Assembly (NCBI GenBank): GCA_023386315.1
Contig: JAEWJZ010000010.1
Span: forward strand, 186,001 to 250,000
Length of the DNA stretch: 64,000 bases
DNA from: Bacillota bacterium
GTDB taxonomy: Bacteria > Bacillota > Clostridia > Lachnospirales > Lachnospiraceae
Reading direction: 5' to 3'
Shown in pieces: positions 43,460 through 54,755 of the stretch. Within the stretch, counting starts at the first letter, position 1, and every line of letters starts with the position of its first letter. Below the pieces are notes generated by a model. It did not search any database. It saw only the letters and a program-made list of their open reading frames with translations, and was not told the origin of the DNA. Made by a program: the position numbers and the translations under genes.

Positions 43460-44376
43460 CAATACCCCTCCTTTAATAATTCATCATAAAGCTTCATGAT
43501 ATCTTCCTTCCCTGCAAGACTTTCCGAAAATGCAGTTGCACTTCCGGCAGCGCTTCCAAGACGCAGAGCGTGTTCATAACTGCCGTTTTCCAGATAGCCT
43601 GCAACAAAGCCTGCAACCATGGAATCTCCGGCTCCAACAGAATTTTTCACGGTTCCGGATGGAACTCCCATCTTAAATACCTCTCCCGTCTGGGTAATCA
43701 GGACGGCACCGTCTCCTGCCATGGAAATCAGTACATTTTCTGCACCTTTCTCCTGAAGGAGCTTTCCGTAATGAATAATTTCATCTACACTTTTAAGTGT
43801 TACACCGAACATCTCCCCTAGTTCGTGATTGTTCGGCTTTATCAGAAATGGGTGGTAAAAAAGCACATTTGAGAGTAAATCACGGGTCGCATCCACGACA
43901 ATGCGAATTCCCTTTTTATCTAAATACTTCATGATTCTCTCATAAATATCATCATTGATTGATGCAGGAATACTTCCTGAAAGGATTAACATATCTCCGT
44001 CTGAAAGACAGTCAAGTTTTTCATAAAGCTGCTCCACATCTTTTTTCGTAATCTCAGGACCGATTCCGTTAATCTCTGTTTCCTCACCGGATTTGAGTTT
44101 TACATTAATTCTTGACATTCCATTTTTAACATGGATAAAATCGCTTTCAAATCCCAGGTTTTTCACTCTGCGTTCGATCTCGTCTCCGGTAAATCCTGCA
44201 ACAAATCCCAGTGCAGTATTCCCGTATCCAAGCGTGGCCAGAACCGTTGAAACATTCAGTCCCTTGCCTCCGCAGTAAATGTCTTCCTGCTCCGTTCGGT
44301 TGACTGATCCCAGTGTGAAGTGATCTACTTTTACGACATAATCGAGAGCTGGATTAAATGTTACCGTGTAAATCAT
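43459..44376 (-). CDS. fruK: 1-phosphofructokinase
   Basis: PfkB-family kinase converting fructose-1-phosphate to fructose-1,6-bisphosphate. It shows MIYTVTFNPALDYVV at the N-terminus, CGGKGLNVSTVLA (sugar-binding GG) and the anion-hole motif NSVGAGDSMVAGF near residue 250. The length of 305 residues is usual. It starts the fru operon; no fruR (DeoR) gene is adjacent, but an RpiR-type regulator with matching operators lies upstream. Confidence 0.95.
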   Translation of the reverse strand: MIYTVTFNPALDYVVKVDHFTLGSVNRTEQEDIYCGGKGLNVSTVLATLGYGNTALGFVAGFTGDEIERRVKNLGFESDFIHVKNGMSRINVKLKSGEETEINGIGPEITKKDVEQLYEKLDCLSDGDMLILSGSIPASINDDIYERIMKYLDKKGIRIVVDATRDLLSNVLFYHPFLIKPNNHELGEMFGVTLKSVDEIIHYGKLLQEKGAENVLISMAGDGAVLITQTGEVFKMGVPSGTVKNSVGAGDSMVAGFVAGYLENGSYEHALRLGSAAGSATAFSESLAGKEDIMKLYDELLKEGY

Positions 44377-44426
44377 ATATCACTGCTCCTTCTATATATA
44401 AAATTTTATTTCATCCCCTCGTCTAT

Positions 44427-44481
44427 ACTATAATACGATTGTTTTATTTCGTCAATATGTTTGTGCGAGAAATATTATTTC
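44427..44481 (-). promoter_or_regulatory. fruK promoter with RpiR-like operator
   Basis: Minus-strand promoter TTGACG (44455-44450), 17 bp, TATAGT (44432-44427). Fourteen bases upstream of the -35 lies the inverted repeat GAAAT-ATT-ATTTC (44469-44481). A near-identical element lies over the rpiR start region at 45532-45546, which suggests one regulator for both. Confidence 0.65.
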
Positions 44482-44604
44482 TTATGTCATTTCGGCGCAT
44501 TGCACAATTAGTAATAAATCAATCCAATTTTTTCATTTGTTTTTTGTGCTATTTACCCATATTCCAGTGTTCCCAAAAGAAACAGCAGCAATTCATCCTT
44601 TCCA

Positions 44605-44631
44605 ACAAAAAAAGAGAACCTTCGGTTCTCC
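44605..44631 (-). terminator. Terminator after the RpiR regulator gene
   Basis: Minus-strand GAGAACC-GAA-GGTTCTC (44630-44614) followed by seven Ts (44613-44607), 25 bp downstream of the rpiR-type stop. Confidence 0.92.
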
Positions 44632-44655
44632 TTTCTGATTTTTTCAAATCGTTTA

Positions 44656-45510
44656 TTATTTTTTATCATCAGAGATTGCAATTTCGTGGCGTCTGATATG
44701 ATCATGGGAATTCTTCTTACTGACTGACAAAAAGAGATATAAAATTTCCACCACTGTCGTTGCCGAAACCCTGGAAAAACAAAATTCACCCAAAAGAAGC
44801 TTTTCCCTGGTAGCAGTCGTGATGTGACGGTCGCAGGCCTGTCCCAGAGGGGATGAAGGGTTATTCGTAATTGCAATGGTTGGCACACGGTTTTCCTTCG
44901 CCACTGCCACCAGAGTCATAAGGCGCTTGGAAAAGCCGGAGTTTGAAATGATAATGACCGCATCCTCCGGTCCCATATTGCAGGTATATGCCATCTGGGT
45001 TTCCCAGATTGTCCCTGAAACAGCAGCTATCCCCAGTTGATTGAACTTAAAGGCGCCGTCGAGAGCCACAGGAATGGTATTGCCCACTGCCACCAGCTGA
45101 ACCGATCTGGCTTTTTCCACAATGGATAAGATCTTCTCAAGTTCTTCCGGATCCATCATGGAAATCGTCTGAGTCAGCTCCGTGACCTTGTTAGCCAGAA
45201 TATTCTGAAGAGACTGGCCTATATTCTCACGGCTGATGTCATTGGAAACCTCAATGGAGTTGCCACGCTCCTCAGCCACTTCTTTTGCCAGATTAATCTT
45301 TAAATGGTGAAAGCCATTAAATCCGCATCTTCTGCAGAATCTGGAGACCGTCGCATCGCTTGTTCCGCTTGCAAGAGCCAGTTCTGCCACCGTCATGTCA
45401 ATGATATCACTTTTATTTGAGAGAATAAAATCCGCAATCTTTTTCTCTGCCTCAAAAAAAGAATCATAGGATGAGCAGAGAACACCTGACACACTTATAC
45501 TTTCCTGCAT
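44656..45510 (-). CDS. RpiR/MurR-family transcriptional regulator with SIS domain
   Basis: The N-terminal HTH_6 domain shows FFEAEKKIADFILSN, MTVAELALASGTSDATVSRF and CRRCGFNGFHHLKINLA. From about residue 115 an SIS domain follows (VQLVAVGNTIPVALDG, AVIIISNSGFSKRLM), which normally binds a phosphosugar. Given its place next to fruK-fruA and the shared operator-like repeats, it probably controls fructose uptake, though RpiR proteins more often sense amino-sugar phosphates. It has its own promoter at 45549-45577. Confidence 0.88.
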   Translation of the reverse strand: MQESISVSGVLCSSYDSFFEAEKKIADFILSNKSDIIDMTVAELALASGTSDATVSRFCRRCGFNGFHHLKINLAKEVAEERGNSIEVSNDISRENIGQSLQNILANKVTELTQTISMMDPEELEKILSIVEKARSVQLVAVGNTIPVALDGAFKFNQLGIAAVSGTIWETQMAYTCNMGPEDAVIIISNSGFSKRLMTLVAVAKENRVPTIAITNNPSSPLGQACDRHITTATREKLLLGEFCFSRVSATTVVEILYLFLSVSKKNSHDHIRRHEIAISDDKK

Positions 45511-45531
45511 ATAACGTTTACCTCTAATTCA

Positions 45532-45577
45532 TGTAATATTATTTCATCATTATAAAGGATATGAAATAAAATGTAAA
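45532..45577 (-). promoter_or_regulatory. rpiR promoter with overlapping operator-like repeat
   Basis: TTTACA (45577-45572), 17 bp, TATAAT (45554-45549) on the minus strand. Directly downstream of the -10, TGTAATATTATTTCA (45532-45546) is an imperfect dyad sharing AATATTATTTC with the site in front of fruK. The location over the start point suits autorepression. Confidence 0.65.
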
Positions 45578-45584
45578 GCATGAA

Positions 45585-46487
45585 CTATTCTTTTCCGGAT
45601 GTCAGAAGAAAGACAGTAGAAATAATGCATACAAATCCAAACAGATCCATAAATCCAAAATTAACTCCCATAAAAAGGACAGAGAACACAGTAGCTGACA
45701 CAGGCTCTACCGATGCCAGCAGACTTCCCTTTTTAGGGCCTACACAGTTTACGCCCTCCAAATAACAGGCAAATGCGATCACCGTGCCAAACAGGATAAT
45801 AATCCCCATGAAGGCCGCTGTCGCTGCATCAAGCGGTACCGTCTTCTCCCATGGGCGGAAAATCAGGCTCAGCAGAATACCCCCAATCAGCATTCCCCAT
45901 GCTGCAATTATCATAGATCCGTACTTTCTTAAAAGCCTGCCCGGCTGGGTGGTATAAACCGCCAGAGCCACCGCAGAGCAGAGCCCCCAGAAAAGAGCCT
46001 GATCTGAGATCGCAAGGCTTCCCGGTTTTCCGTGAGTCGCCAGCAGAAAAGTTCCTGCCGTGGCAAGTGCTGCAGCGAGAAGTTCGTGTTTCTCCGGTAT
46101 TTTCCCCGCACGCACAGAAACATAAAGCATAATGAGAACAGGGCCTATGTACTGAAGCACAGTCGCTGTCCCTGCATTGGAATAACCGATGGCTGTGAAA
46201 TAGGTATACTGGCACATGGACATTCCCACCATGCCGAAGATAAATAAATCTCTTGTATCTTTGATGTCTTTATACGGCTCAAAAATCTGCTTCCCCTGTT
46301 TCATAAAACAGAAAAACAGCAGCAATATTCCCGCACACAGTAAACGTATCGGAACCAGCCAGTCTGAAGCCAGCCCTTTCACCTGTAAAAGATACTGCCC
46401 GCAGGTTCCCGATATCCCCCATAAAACCCCGCCTGATATTGTAAGAACGCTTCCCCTTCCAAAGCTTTTATTCTCAGTCCTCTTCAT
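45585..46487 (-). CDS. EamA/DMT-family transporter
   Basis: A 300-residue protein with ten expected membrane helices in two EamA repeats: GVLWGISGTCGQYLLQVKG starts the first repeat, and AFACYLEGVNCVGPKKGSLL with SVEPVSATVFSVLFMG is the characteristic end of the second. It is probably an exporter of small metabolites; the substrate cannot be predicted. The ATG at 46487 with AAAGAGG is preferred over 46496. It overlaps the end of the metallophosphoesterase gene by 14 bp. Confidence 0.9.
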   Translation of the reverse strand: MKRTENKSFGRGSVLTISGGVLWGISGTCGQYLLQVKGLASDWLVPIRLLCAGILLLFFCFMKQGKQIFEPYKDIKDTRDLFIFGMVGMSMCQYTYFTAIGYSNAGTATVLQYIGPVLIMLYVSVRAGKIPEKHELLAAALATAGTFLLATHGKPGSLAISDQALFWGLCSAVALAVYTTQPGRLLRKYGSMIIAAWGMLIGGILLSLIFRPWEKTVPLDAATAAFMGIIILFGTVIAFACYLEGVNCVGPKKGSLLASVEPVSATVFSVLFMGVNFGFMDLFGFVCIISTVFLLTSGKE

Positions 46488-48072
46488 TGCTGTCATCCTC
46501 TTTCGTATCTTGTTTTGTGCCCTCCCAGGTATTATGATCCGATGACGTATCTCTTAAAATTTCATCAATCTGGGCAAACAGGCGGCTGTCCGGCAGATTT
46601 CTCTGCCACAGCCGGTATGCAGCGGTGGATTTAATCTCTTTTACATCTATGGGCTTTCCCGCACAGTAATCGCTGTTTAAATCTCCATACAGCTTTGCCA
46701 TCTGCTCAATCTGCTCGTTCGGAAGATTCTTAATCTGGCTGCTCACCTGTTCATACACCACATCTTTTAAGCTTTTTTCTGCATACCCGTTGAAATGAAG
46801 CAGATTTTCATCCAGAGTACCGGTTTTCTTTCCCCAGTCCTCCACATCTGTCTGTTCCGTTGTATAAAACAGCCGGTTATCACCGGTCCAGGTCAGGACA
46901 CCGTACTGGTTGGGGCTTATGGCAAAGGAATTGGCCACAACTTCACTGATGTGGTAATCCGCACCTGTTTCACCAGGCTCCTGTTTGTAAGTCTTAGTCT
47001 TCTGTAAATGAAGATGACCGCTTATGTAGAGAGGGACACGGAAGCTTTCCAGCAGACTGACCACTTCCCCGCTGTTTTCCAGCGTACAGTCCTCCGGATA
47101 TAAGATGCTCTCTTTTAAAAGGTTATGGTGTGCAATTACCACCACCGTAACACCCAGTTTTTTTGCCTCCTCCAGCTGGGTCTTCATCCAGTCAAGCGTC
47201 TCTTCCTTAATTCTTCCCCCCACTTTGTTGTAAGGCTCATACTGGGCGGAATCCACCATAAGGAGCCAGTTCTTTTCATCCAGTTCATAGACGTAGCTTA
47301 GAGAATTCTGATCCAAGCTCCTGGCCTGATCATATCCAAATCTGCGGTATATATCATAGAAATCCTTTGCACCTGCTTCCTGAACCGGTTCCTTTTCTTT
47401 ACCGAAATAGGAGGCTGCTGCGTGATTGTTAATGTCGTGGTTTCCAGGTATAACAAGAACCTTAACTCCCTTTTCTTCCAGGGCCGTTAATTTTTCTGCC
47501 AGCGCCTCATGTCCCTTTTTTTCTCCGTTTAAAGTTAAATCTCCGCTTAAAATCACTGCTGTCGGCTTCTTTTTCTCCATCTGGTCTGTAAATGCATCCA
47601 TAATCTGGGGAATATAGCGGACCACTTTTCCGTCATCCCGTTTTTCCAGTTCACCAAAAGCTTCGCCGTAATCCGTCAGCTCCGGTGAAAAATAATGGAC
47701 ATCCGATGCAATCACAATGACAGGAGGCACGTATGGTTTAACCTTCTCTTCCGGTTCTTCCCCCTTCAAATCGGGTTCAACCGCCGATGCACGGTGTCCT
47801 TCCTCTTGTGTATCTTCTTCCTTACCGGTATTCTCTCCGGTTTCTCTCTCTGTTTCCGGTTCTTCTTCTGTATGGGGTACTGCTGTGCTTTCTACAGGTG
47901 CCTTGCTCTCCCCGCCTTTTTCTGTATGGGGAGAATTCAGTTTTTGTATCAGCAGGACAATAAAAAAGCACAGCAGAAGCATAATCGTATAAATACAAAC
48001 CAGAAGTATATTTTTCTTTCGCTTATTCATCTGATTCCATATAGTTCCTCTCTGGTCCTTCCGGTTCTCCAC
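46474..48072 (-). CDS. Membrane-anchored metallophosphoesterase
   Basis: One N-terminal transmembrane helix (about residues 20-42), an acidic Glu-rich linker (to about residue 110), then a calcineurin-type domain with all metal motifs: IASDVHYFSPE, ILSGDLTLNGEK, LVIPGNHDINN, VIAHHNLL and ISGHLHLQKTK. The catalytic domain should face outside. The C-terminal helical region after residue 400 is not recognised. The start is uncertain: GTG at 48072 gives 532 residues, ATG at 48030 gives 518, and neither has a strong ribosome binding site. It overlaps the EamA gene downstream. Confidence 0.87.
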   Translation of the reverse strand: MENRKDQRGTIWNQMNKRKKNILLVCIYTIMLLLCFFIVLLIQKLNSPHTEKGGESKAPVESTAVPHTEEEPETERETGENTGKEEDTQEEGHRASAVEPDLKGEEPEEKVKPYVPPVIVIASDVHYFSPELTDYGEAFGELEKRDDGKVVRYIPQIMDAFTDQMEKKKPTAVILSGDLTLNGEKKGHEALAEKLTALEEKGVKVLVIPGNHDINNHAAASYFGKEKEPVQEAGAKDFYDIYRRFGYDQARSLDQNSLSYVYELDEKNWLLMVDSAQYEPYNKVGGRIKEETLDWMKTQLEEAKKLGVTVVVIAHHNLLKESILYPEDCTLENSGEVVSLLESFRVPLYISGHLHLQKTKTYKQEPGETGADYHISEVVANSFAISPNQYGVLTWTGDNRLFYTTEQTDVEDWGKKTGTLDENLLHFNGYAEKSLKDVVYEQVSSQIKNLPNEQIEQMAKLYGDLNSDYCAGKPIDVKEIKSTAAYRLWQRNLPDSRLFAQIDEILRDTSSDHNTWEGTKQDTKEDDSNEED

Positions 48073-48129
48073 ATGGAATCATAGCACGTTTTTGTTCCAG
48101 GAGCAACTTCAAATGAGTTTTTCCGTGTC

Positions 48130-48714
48130 TTATAATATTCTATCAAAACAGATCTCCGTCTGCTTAAGTGAACATAAAGACAAAATATATTTTTCCTTCA
48201 CACAATACTGAACCACCTGCACTCCGGGAACAGAGCATGTAACACCTTCCGTTCTCAGGTAAAAGGAAAAATCCGTCAGGGGAATGGTGATCCCCCACCC
48301 TGTTGCTTTCACATAGCTCTCCTTTAACGTCCAGATCTTAAAAAAGAATGCAGTCCGTTCCTCTCCCTTAAGCTTCTCATACTGCTCCTTTTCCCGTTCT
48401 GACATCACTCTCCGTATGATCTTCTCCGAATATGGGCGGATTAATTCCACATCAATGCCCACAGGCACATCTCCCAGCGCACACGCAGCCAGTCCCTCCG
48501 TATGGCTGATGTTATGGAAGATATGGGGATAATCCTTTAATTGCGGCTTTCCGTGTCCGCCTTTTATAACAGGAACAGGAATGCCGTCACCAAAATCAAT
48601 CCCATAGTCTTTCTTCAGACCCTTTTCTAAAAGCAGCTCTCCCTGCCGATGCTCCTTTTCGCGCTTATTCTCTCCCTCTGTCAGATCAAATTCTTCCACG
48701 TAAACTTTTATCAT
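48130..48714 (-). CDS. 4'-phosphopantetheinyl transferase superfamily protein
   Basis: Transfers phosphopantetheine from CoA to a carrier-protein serine. The signature pairs are visible: VPVGIDVELIRPYSEKI (Mg-binding Asp/Glu) and FFKIWTLKESYVKATGWG (WxxKEa), with HNISHTEGLAACALG upstream. With 194 residues it is of Sfp/Gsp rather than AcpS type, so it may serve a fatty acid, polyketide or peptide synthase, or a siderophore-like system not in this window. It lies between the MBL-fold gene and the metallophosphoesterase. Confidence 0.9.
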   Translation of the reverse strand: MIKVYVEEFDLTEGENKREKEHRQGELLLEKGLKKDYGIDFGDGIPVPVIKGGHGKPQLKDYPHIFHNISHTEGLAACALGDVPVGIDVELIRPYSEKIIRRVMSEREKEQYEKLKGEERTAFFFKIWTLKESYVKATGWGITIPLTDFSFYLRTEGVTCSVPGVQVVQYCVKEKYILSLCSLKQTEICFDRIL

Positions 48715-48731
48715 TCTTAAACTTCCTCTGT

Positions 48732-49379
48732 TTAATTTTCCGTCCGGCTCCAGATTCTGTTTTCTGCCGGGTTACCGTGGCAGAAATAAATTTTTCTTGC
48801 ACCAAGAGCGCTGATTTTCTCCGCACTTCTTATCATAGCTTCCCGGTCACTGTAAATCATGGGAAGTCCCGGATAAAACAAGTTCATCAGGGCATCTCCC
48901 ACAAATACAGCCCGCTTCTCCAGTTCCAGCCCGATGGAGCCTCTTGTATGGCCAGGAAGTTCAAGGACTGTCCCGTCAATACCATATTCATCAAGCCGGT
49001 CTCCCTCTTTTATAAAAATATCAGGTGTAAAATCAGAAATCACCGATTCTTCAAAGTTTTTTACTGCAACATCGGCGACTACCATCCCTAAAAGCCCCTG
49101 ATAAGAAACGGGCTCCTTAAAATTATCCTTAATAATCCCCATGTCATCCCTGTGAATTGCCAGAGGGGCTTTTAACTCTTTTGATAAATGAGCCGCATTC
49201 TGTACCTGTTCTATATGACCATGAGTCAGAATAATGAGTTCTACCCTGTGTTTTTTGCACTGGTTAAGAATCTTATCTTCAAAGCCTTTTCTACCGGTAT
49301 CGATCAGAATGGCTCTTCCGTTTTTTTCTATCAGATAGCAGTTCTCACTTCCGCACCTGATTCTTTTTATTTCCGCCAT
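48732..49379 (-). CDS. MBL-fold hydrolase-like protein with altered metal motif
   Basis: The fold is clear: AILIDTGRKGFEDKI, THGHIEQVQNA, LPGHTRGSIGLEL, AVFVGDALMN and a last IYFCHGNPAENR. In the main metal motif HxHxDH, however, the sequence is His53-Gly-His55-Ile-Glu57-Gln58, so the Asp and the last His are replaced. The protein may bind one metal differently or have lost classical activity. The length of 215 residues is usual for small glyoxalase-II-like members. It shares an apparent operon with the phosphopantetheinyl transferase 17 bp downstream. Confidence 0.8.
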   Translation of the reverse strand: MAEIKRIRCGSENCYLIEKNGRAILIDTGRKGFEDKILNQCKKHRVELIILTHGHIEQVQNAAHLSKELKAPLAIHRDDMGIIKDNFKEPVSYQGLLGMVVADVAVKNFEESVISDFTPDIFIKEGDRLDEYGIDGTVLELPGHTRGSIGLELEKRAVFVGDALMNLFYPGLPMIYSDREAMIRSAEKISALGARKIYFCHGNPAENRIWSRTEN

Positions 49380-49533
49380 CTATCATTCTCCCACTTTCCC
49401 ATACATTCCCACTTACTCCCATTTATATAACGGGTATCACTGTTCATTCTATTGAAAAAGTGTCTCTGATATTCCACCGGTTTCATAAGCATATCATTTA
49501 TTTCCTGATACATCAAATCCTTTTGCCAAAATA

Positions 49534-49570
49534 CGAAAAAAAGACCTGCAGGCTTCTTACACCTGCAGGT
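49534..49570 (-). terminator. Enolase terminator
   Basis: Minus-strand ACCTGCAGG (49570-49562), loop TGTAAGAAG, CCTGCAGGT (49552-49544), then CTTTTTTTCG; located just after the eno stop codon. Confidence 0.9.
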
Positions 49571-49585
49571 TTCACTTACTCTTAT

Positions 49586-52544
<2,959 letters not shown>

Positions 52545-52556
52545 AAGATCCCGCCT

Positions 52557-53120
52557 TTACAAAAGCCCTACTAGATCCAGGCTGGGTTTTAATGTCTTTT
52601 CTCCTGGTTTCCATTTTGCAGGGCAGACCTCATCTCCGTGCTTGGCAACGAACTGGGAAGCTTCCACTCTTCGGAACAGTTCCTCTGCATTTCGTCCCAC
52701 ATTGCCGGCGATGACCTCATAAGCCACGATCACGCCTTCCGGATTCACAACAAAGGTTGCCCGTTCTGCCATGCCCGATTCCTCAATCAGAACATCAAAG
52801 CTTCTTGCCAGCGCTCCTGTAGGATCCGCAAGCATGGGGTACTTAATCTTTTTAATTGTCTTTGAAGCATCATGCCATGCTTTGTGAACAAAATGGGTAT
52901 CACAGGATACACTGTAAATTTCACAGCCCGCCTTTTTAAAATCCTCATATTTATCTGCAAGATCTTCCAGTTCCGTGGGGCAGACAAACGTAAAATCCGC
53001 CGGATAGAAAAAGAATACGGACCACTTACCCAGAACATCCTTTTTAACCACTTCCTTAAATTCTCCATTTATAAAACTTTGTACTTTAAAATCACTGATC
53101 TCTTTTCCAATGAATGACAT
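52557..53120 (-). CDS. ahpC: Peroxiredoxin, AhpC type (2-Cys)
   Basis: Reduces hydrogen peroxide and organic hydroperoxides. Peroxidatic Cys47 lies in YPADFTFVCPTELEDLADKY and resolving Cys166 in GDEVCPAKWKPGEKTL, as in AhpC. The 187-residue length fits. The start is the ATG at 53120 (AAAGGAGA upstream). The next gene encodes its probable reductase. It has its own promoter at 53211-53239 with an AT-rich palindrome that resembles a PerR box. Confidence 0.94.
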   Translation of the reverse strand: MSFIGKEISDFKVQSFINGEFKEVVKKDVLGKWSVFFFYPADFTFVCPTELEDLADKYEDFKKAGCEIYSVSCDTHFVHKAWHDASKTIKKIKYPMLADPTGALARSFDVLIEESGMAERATFVVNPEGVIVAYEVIAGNVGRNAEELFRRVEASQFVAKHGDEVCPAKWKPGEKTLKPSLDLVGLL

Positions 53121-53210
53121 ACAATCTATCTCCTTTCCTGACGCTATACTCAATTAATATGGCTTGTTTCAGTTAAATTTATGAGTTAGTTATTCCTAAT
53201 TCACGATATA

Positions 53211-53239
53211 ATCATAGCATAGTTTTCCAGAAAATTCAA
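53211..53239 (-). promoter_or_regulatory. ahpC operon promoter
   Basis: Minus-strand TTGAAT (53239-53234), 17 bp, TATGAT (53216-53211) with TG two bases before the -10 (extended -10). It gives a leader of about 85 nt to the peroxiredoxin ATG. Confidence 0.75.
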
Positions 53240-53251
53240 TAAACAATATCG

Positions 53252-53267
53252 ATAATAATTATTATTT
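53252..53267. promoter_or_regulatory. PerR-like palindrome upstream of the ahpC promoter
   Basis: An exact 14-bp AT palindrome ATAATAATTATTAT (53252-53265). Compared with the PerR box TTATAATNATTATAA, the 15-mer read on the minus strand (53267-53253) matches 11 of 14 fixed positions. The site lies 12-15 bp upstream of the -35, so repression by overlap is not obvious. Confidence 0.35.
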
Positions 53268-53278
53268 TATTATAAAGA

Positions 53279-53329
53279 CAAAAAAGCCGGAGAAGTGCAA
53301 AGAAATTTCTCCTTTGCAGCTGCTCCGGC
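53279..53329 (-). terminator. Terminator of the metF-metH-trpS transcription unit
   Basis: Minus-strand GCCGGAG...CTTTGC... with GCAAAG...CTCCGGC (53329-53286), followed by TTTTTT. It lies 17 bp after the RDAC gene, in front of the ahpC promoter region. Confidence 0.88.
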
Positions 53330-53345
53330 ATTCCAGTTTCCGGAG

Positions 53346-53588
53346 TCAAATCATCCAGAAGTCCGTTTTATCCGCATTATACTCCAACCGAAAACGCAGT
53401 TTTTCAAAATACGCTTCCAGTGTCTCATAAAGCGCCTGATACTGCTTAGTCCCATTGCTGTCACTTAGTGATTCCACAAAGCAGGACTGTTTCCCGCAGG
53501 CATCTCTTAAATGAATCTTAAATTCCAGCCCGCTGTCTTTTAAAAGCTGATTGCATTCCAGTATCTCACCAAACGATACGATCTTCAT
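53346..53588 (-). CDS. RDAC-motif small protein of unknown function
   Basis: 80 residues, MKIVSFGEILECNQLLKDSG, followed by FKIHLRDACGKQSCFVESL and YETLEAYFEKLRFRLEYNAD. The RDACG...C motif gives the group its informal name; I know no function for it. No membrane segment. It begins 8 bp after trpS and appears to be the last gene of the metF-metH-trpS run. Confidence 0.65.
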   Translation of the reverse strand: MKIVSFGEILECNQLLKDSGLEFKIHLRDACGKQSCFVESLSDSNGTKQYQALYETLEAYFEKLRFRLEYNADKTDFWMI

Positions 53589-53596
53589 GGCTTCCT

Positions 53597-54688
53597 CTAT
53601 TCCTGGCCTTTAAACCGCTTTGCCTGTTCTCCGATCAGTTCCATGTCGTCAAAATAGTTGATCTTCATGGCTTCCTTTACCTCTTTTAAGGTATCTGCAG
53701 CCACTGCTTCTGCTTTCCGGCTTCCCTCTTTTAAGATCTGATATACGTAAGGAATATCTGCTTCGTATTCTTTTCTTCTTTTTCTGATGGGTTCTAACTC
53801 CGCCTGCAGCACGCTGTTTAAAAATCTTTTTACCTTAACGTCTCCAAGTCCGCCTCTCTGATAATGTTCCTTCAGCTCATCAAGATTCTTGTAATCCGGT
53901 AAATATTCTTTAAAATCTTCTTCCCTGCAGAATGCGTCCAGATAGGTAAATACCGTATTGCCCTCCACCTTTCCGGGATCGGATACCATAAGGTGGTCGG
54001 GATCTGTGTACATGCTCATCACCTTTTTCTTAACCTCATCTTCCGAATCGGATAAGTAGATACAGTTTCCAAGGGATTTGCTCATCTTGGCCTTTCCATC
54101 CGTTCCAGGAAGTCGCAGGCACGCCTGATTATCCGGAAGAAGAATGTCAGGCTCAACCAGAGCTTCTCCGTAAACGGAATTGAATTTCCGCACAATCTCC
54201 CTTGTCTGCTCAATCATAGGCTCCTGATCTTCTCCTACAGGAACTGTGGTTGCCTTAAATGCTGTAATATCGGCTGCCTGACTGATGGGATACGTAAAGA
54301 AGCCCACAGGAATGCTGGTTTCAAAATTTCTCATGGCAATCTCAGATTTTACGGTAGGATTGCGCTGAAGTCTTGAAACGGTTACCAGGTTCATATAATA
54401 GAAGCTAAGCTCTGTAAGCTGGGGTATCTGAGACTGGATGAACAACGTACTCTTACTGGGATCCAGTCCGCATGCAAGATAATCCAGCGCTACCTCAATG
54501 ATGTTCTGACGAACCTTTTCCGGATTATCCGCATTATCCGTCAATGCCTGGGCATCCGCAATCATAATAAAAATTTCGTCAAATTCGCCGGAATTCTGCA
54601 ATTCCACCCTGCGCCTCAGCGAACCCACGTAATGTCCGATATGAAGCTTTCCGGTGGGTCTGTCCCCCGTTAAAATAATCTTTCCCAT
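53597..54688 (-). CDS. trpS: Tryptophanyl-tRNA synthetase
   Basis: Class I aminoacyl-tRNA synthetase charging tRNA-Trp. The HIGH-type motif is [14 protein letters not shown] near residues 11-24, and the KMSKS motif is [11 protein letters not shown] near residue 200. The 363-residue length fits, and the sequence belongs to the type with an extra segment found in many Firmicutes. It lies 67 bp after metH; no T-box-like leader is visible in that gap. Confidence 0.96.
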   Translation of the reverse strand: MGKIILTGDRPTGKLHIGHYVGSLRRRVELQNSGEFDEIFIMIADAQALTDNADNPEKVRQNIIEVALDYLACGLDPSKSTLFIQSQIPQLTELSFYYMNLVTVSRLQRNPTVKSEIAMRNFETSIPVGFFTYPISQAADITAFKATTVPVGEDQEPMIEQTREIVRKFNSVYGEALVEPDILLPDNQACLRLPGTDGKAKMSKSLGNCIYLSDSEDEVKKKVMSMYTDPDHLMVSDPGKVEGNTVFTYLDAFCREEDFKEYLPDYKNLDELKEHYQRGGLGDVKVKRFLNSVLQAELEPIRKRRKEYEADIPYVYQILKEGSRKAEAVAADTLKEVKEAMKINYFDDMELIGEQAKRFKGQE

Positions 54689-54755
54689 TTTGTACCTCCA
54701 GATATATTGTCAAGTTTTATTGTACCATTCATTCGATATTTGTCAATGAGGCACC

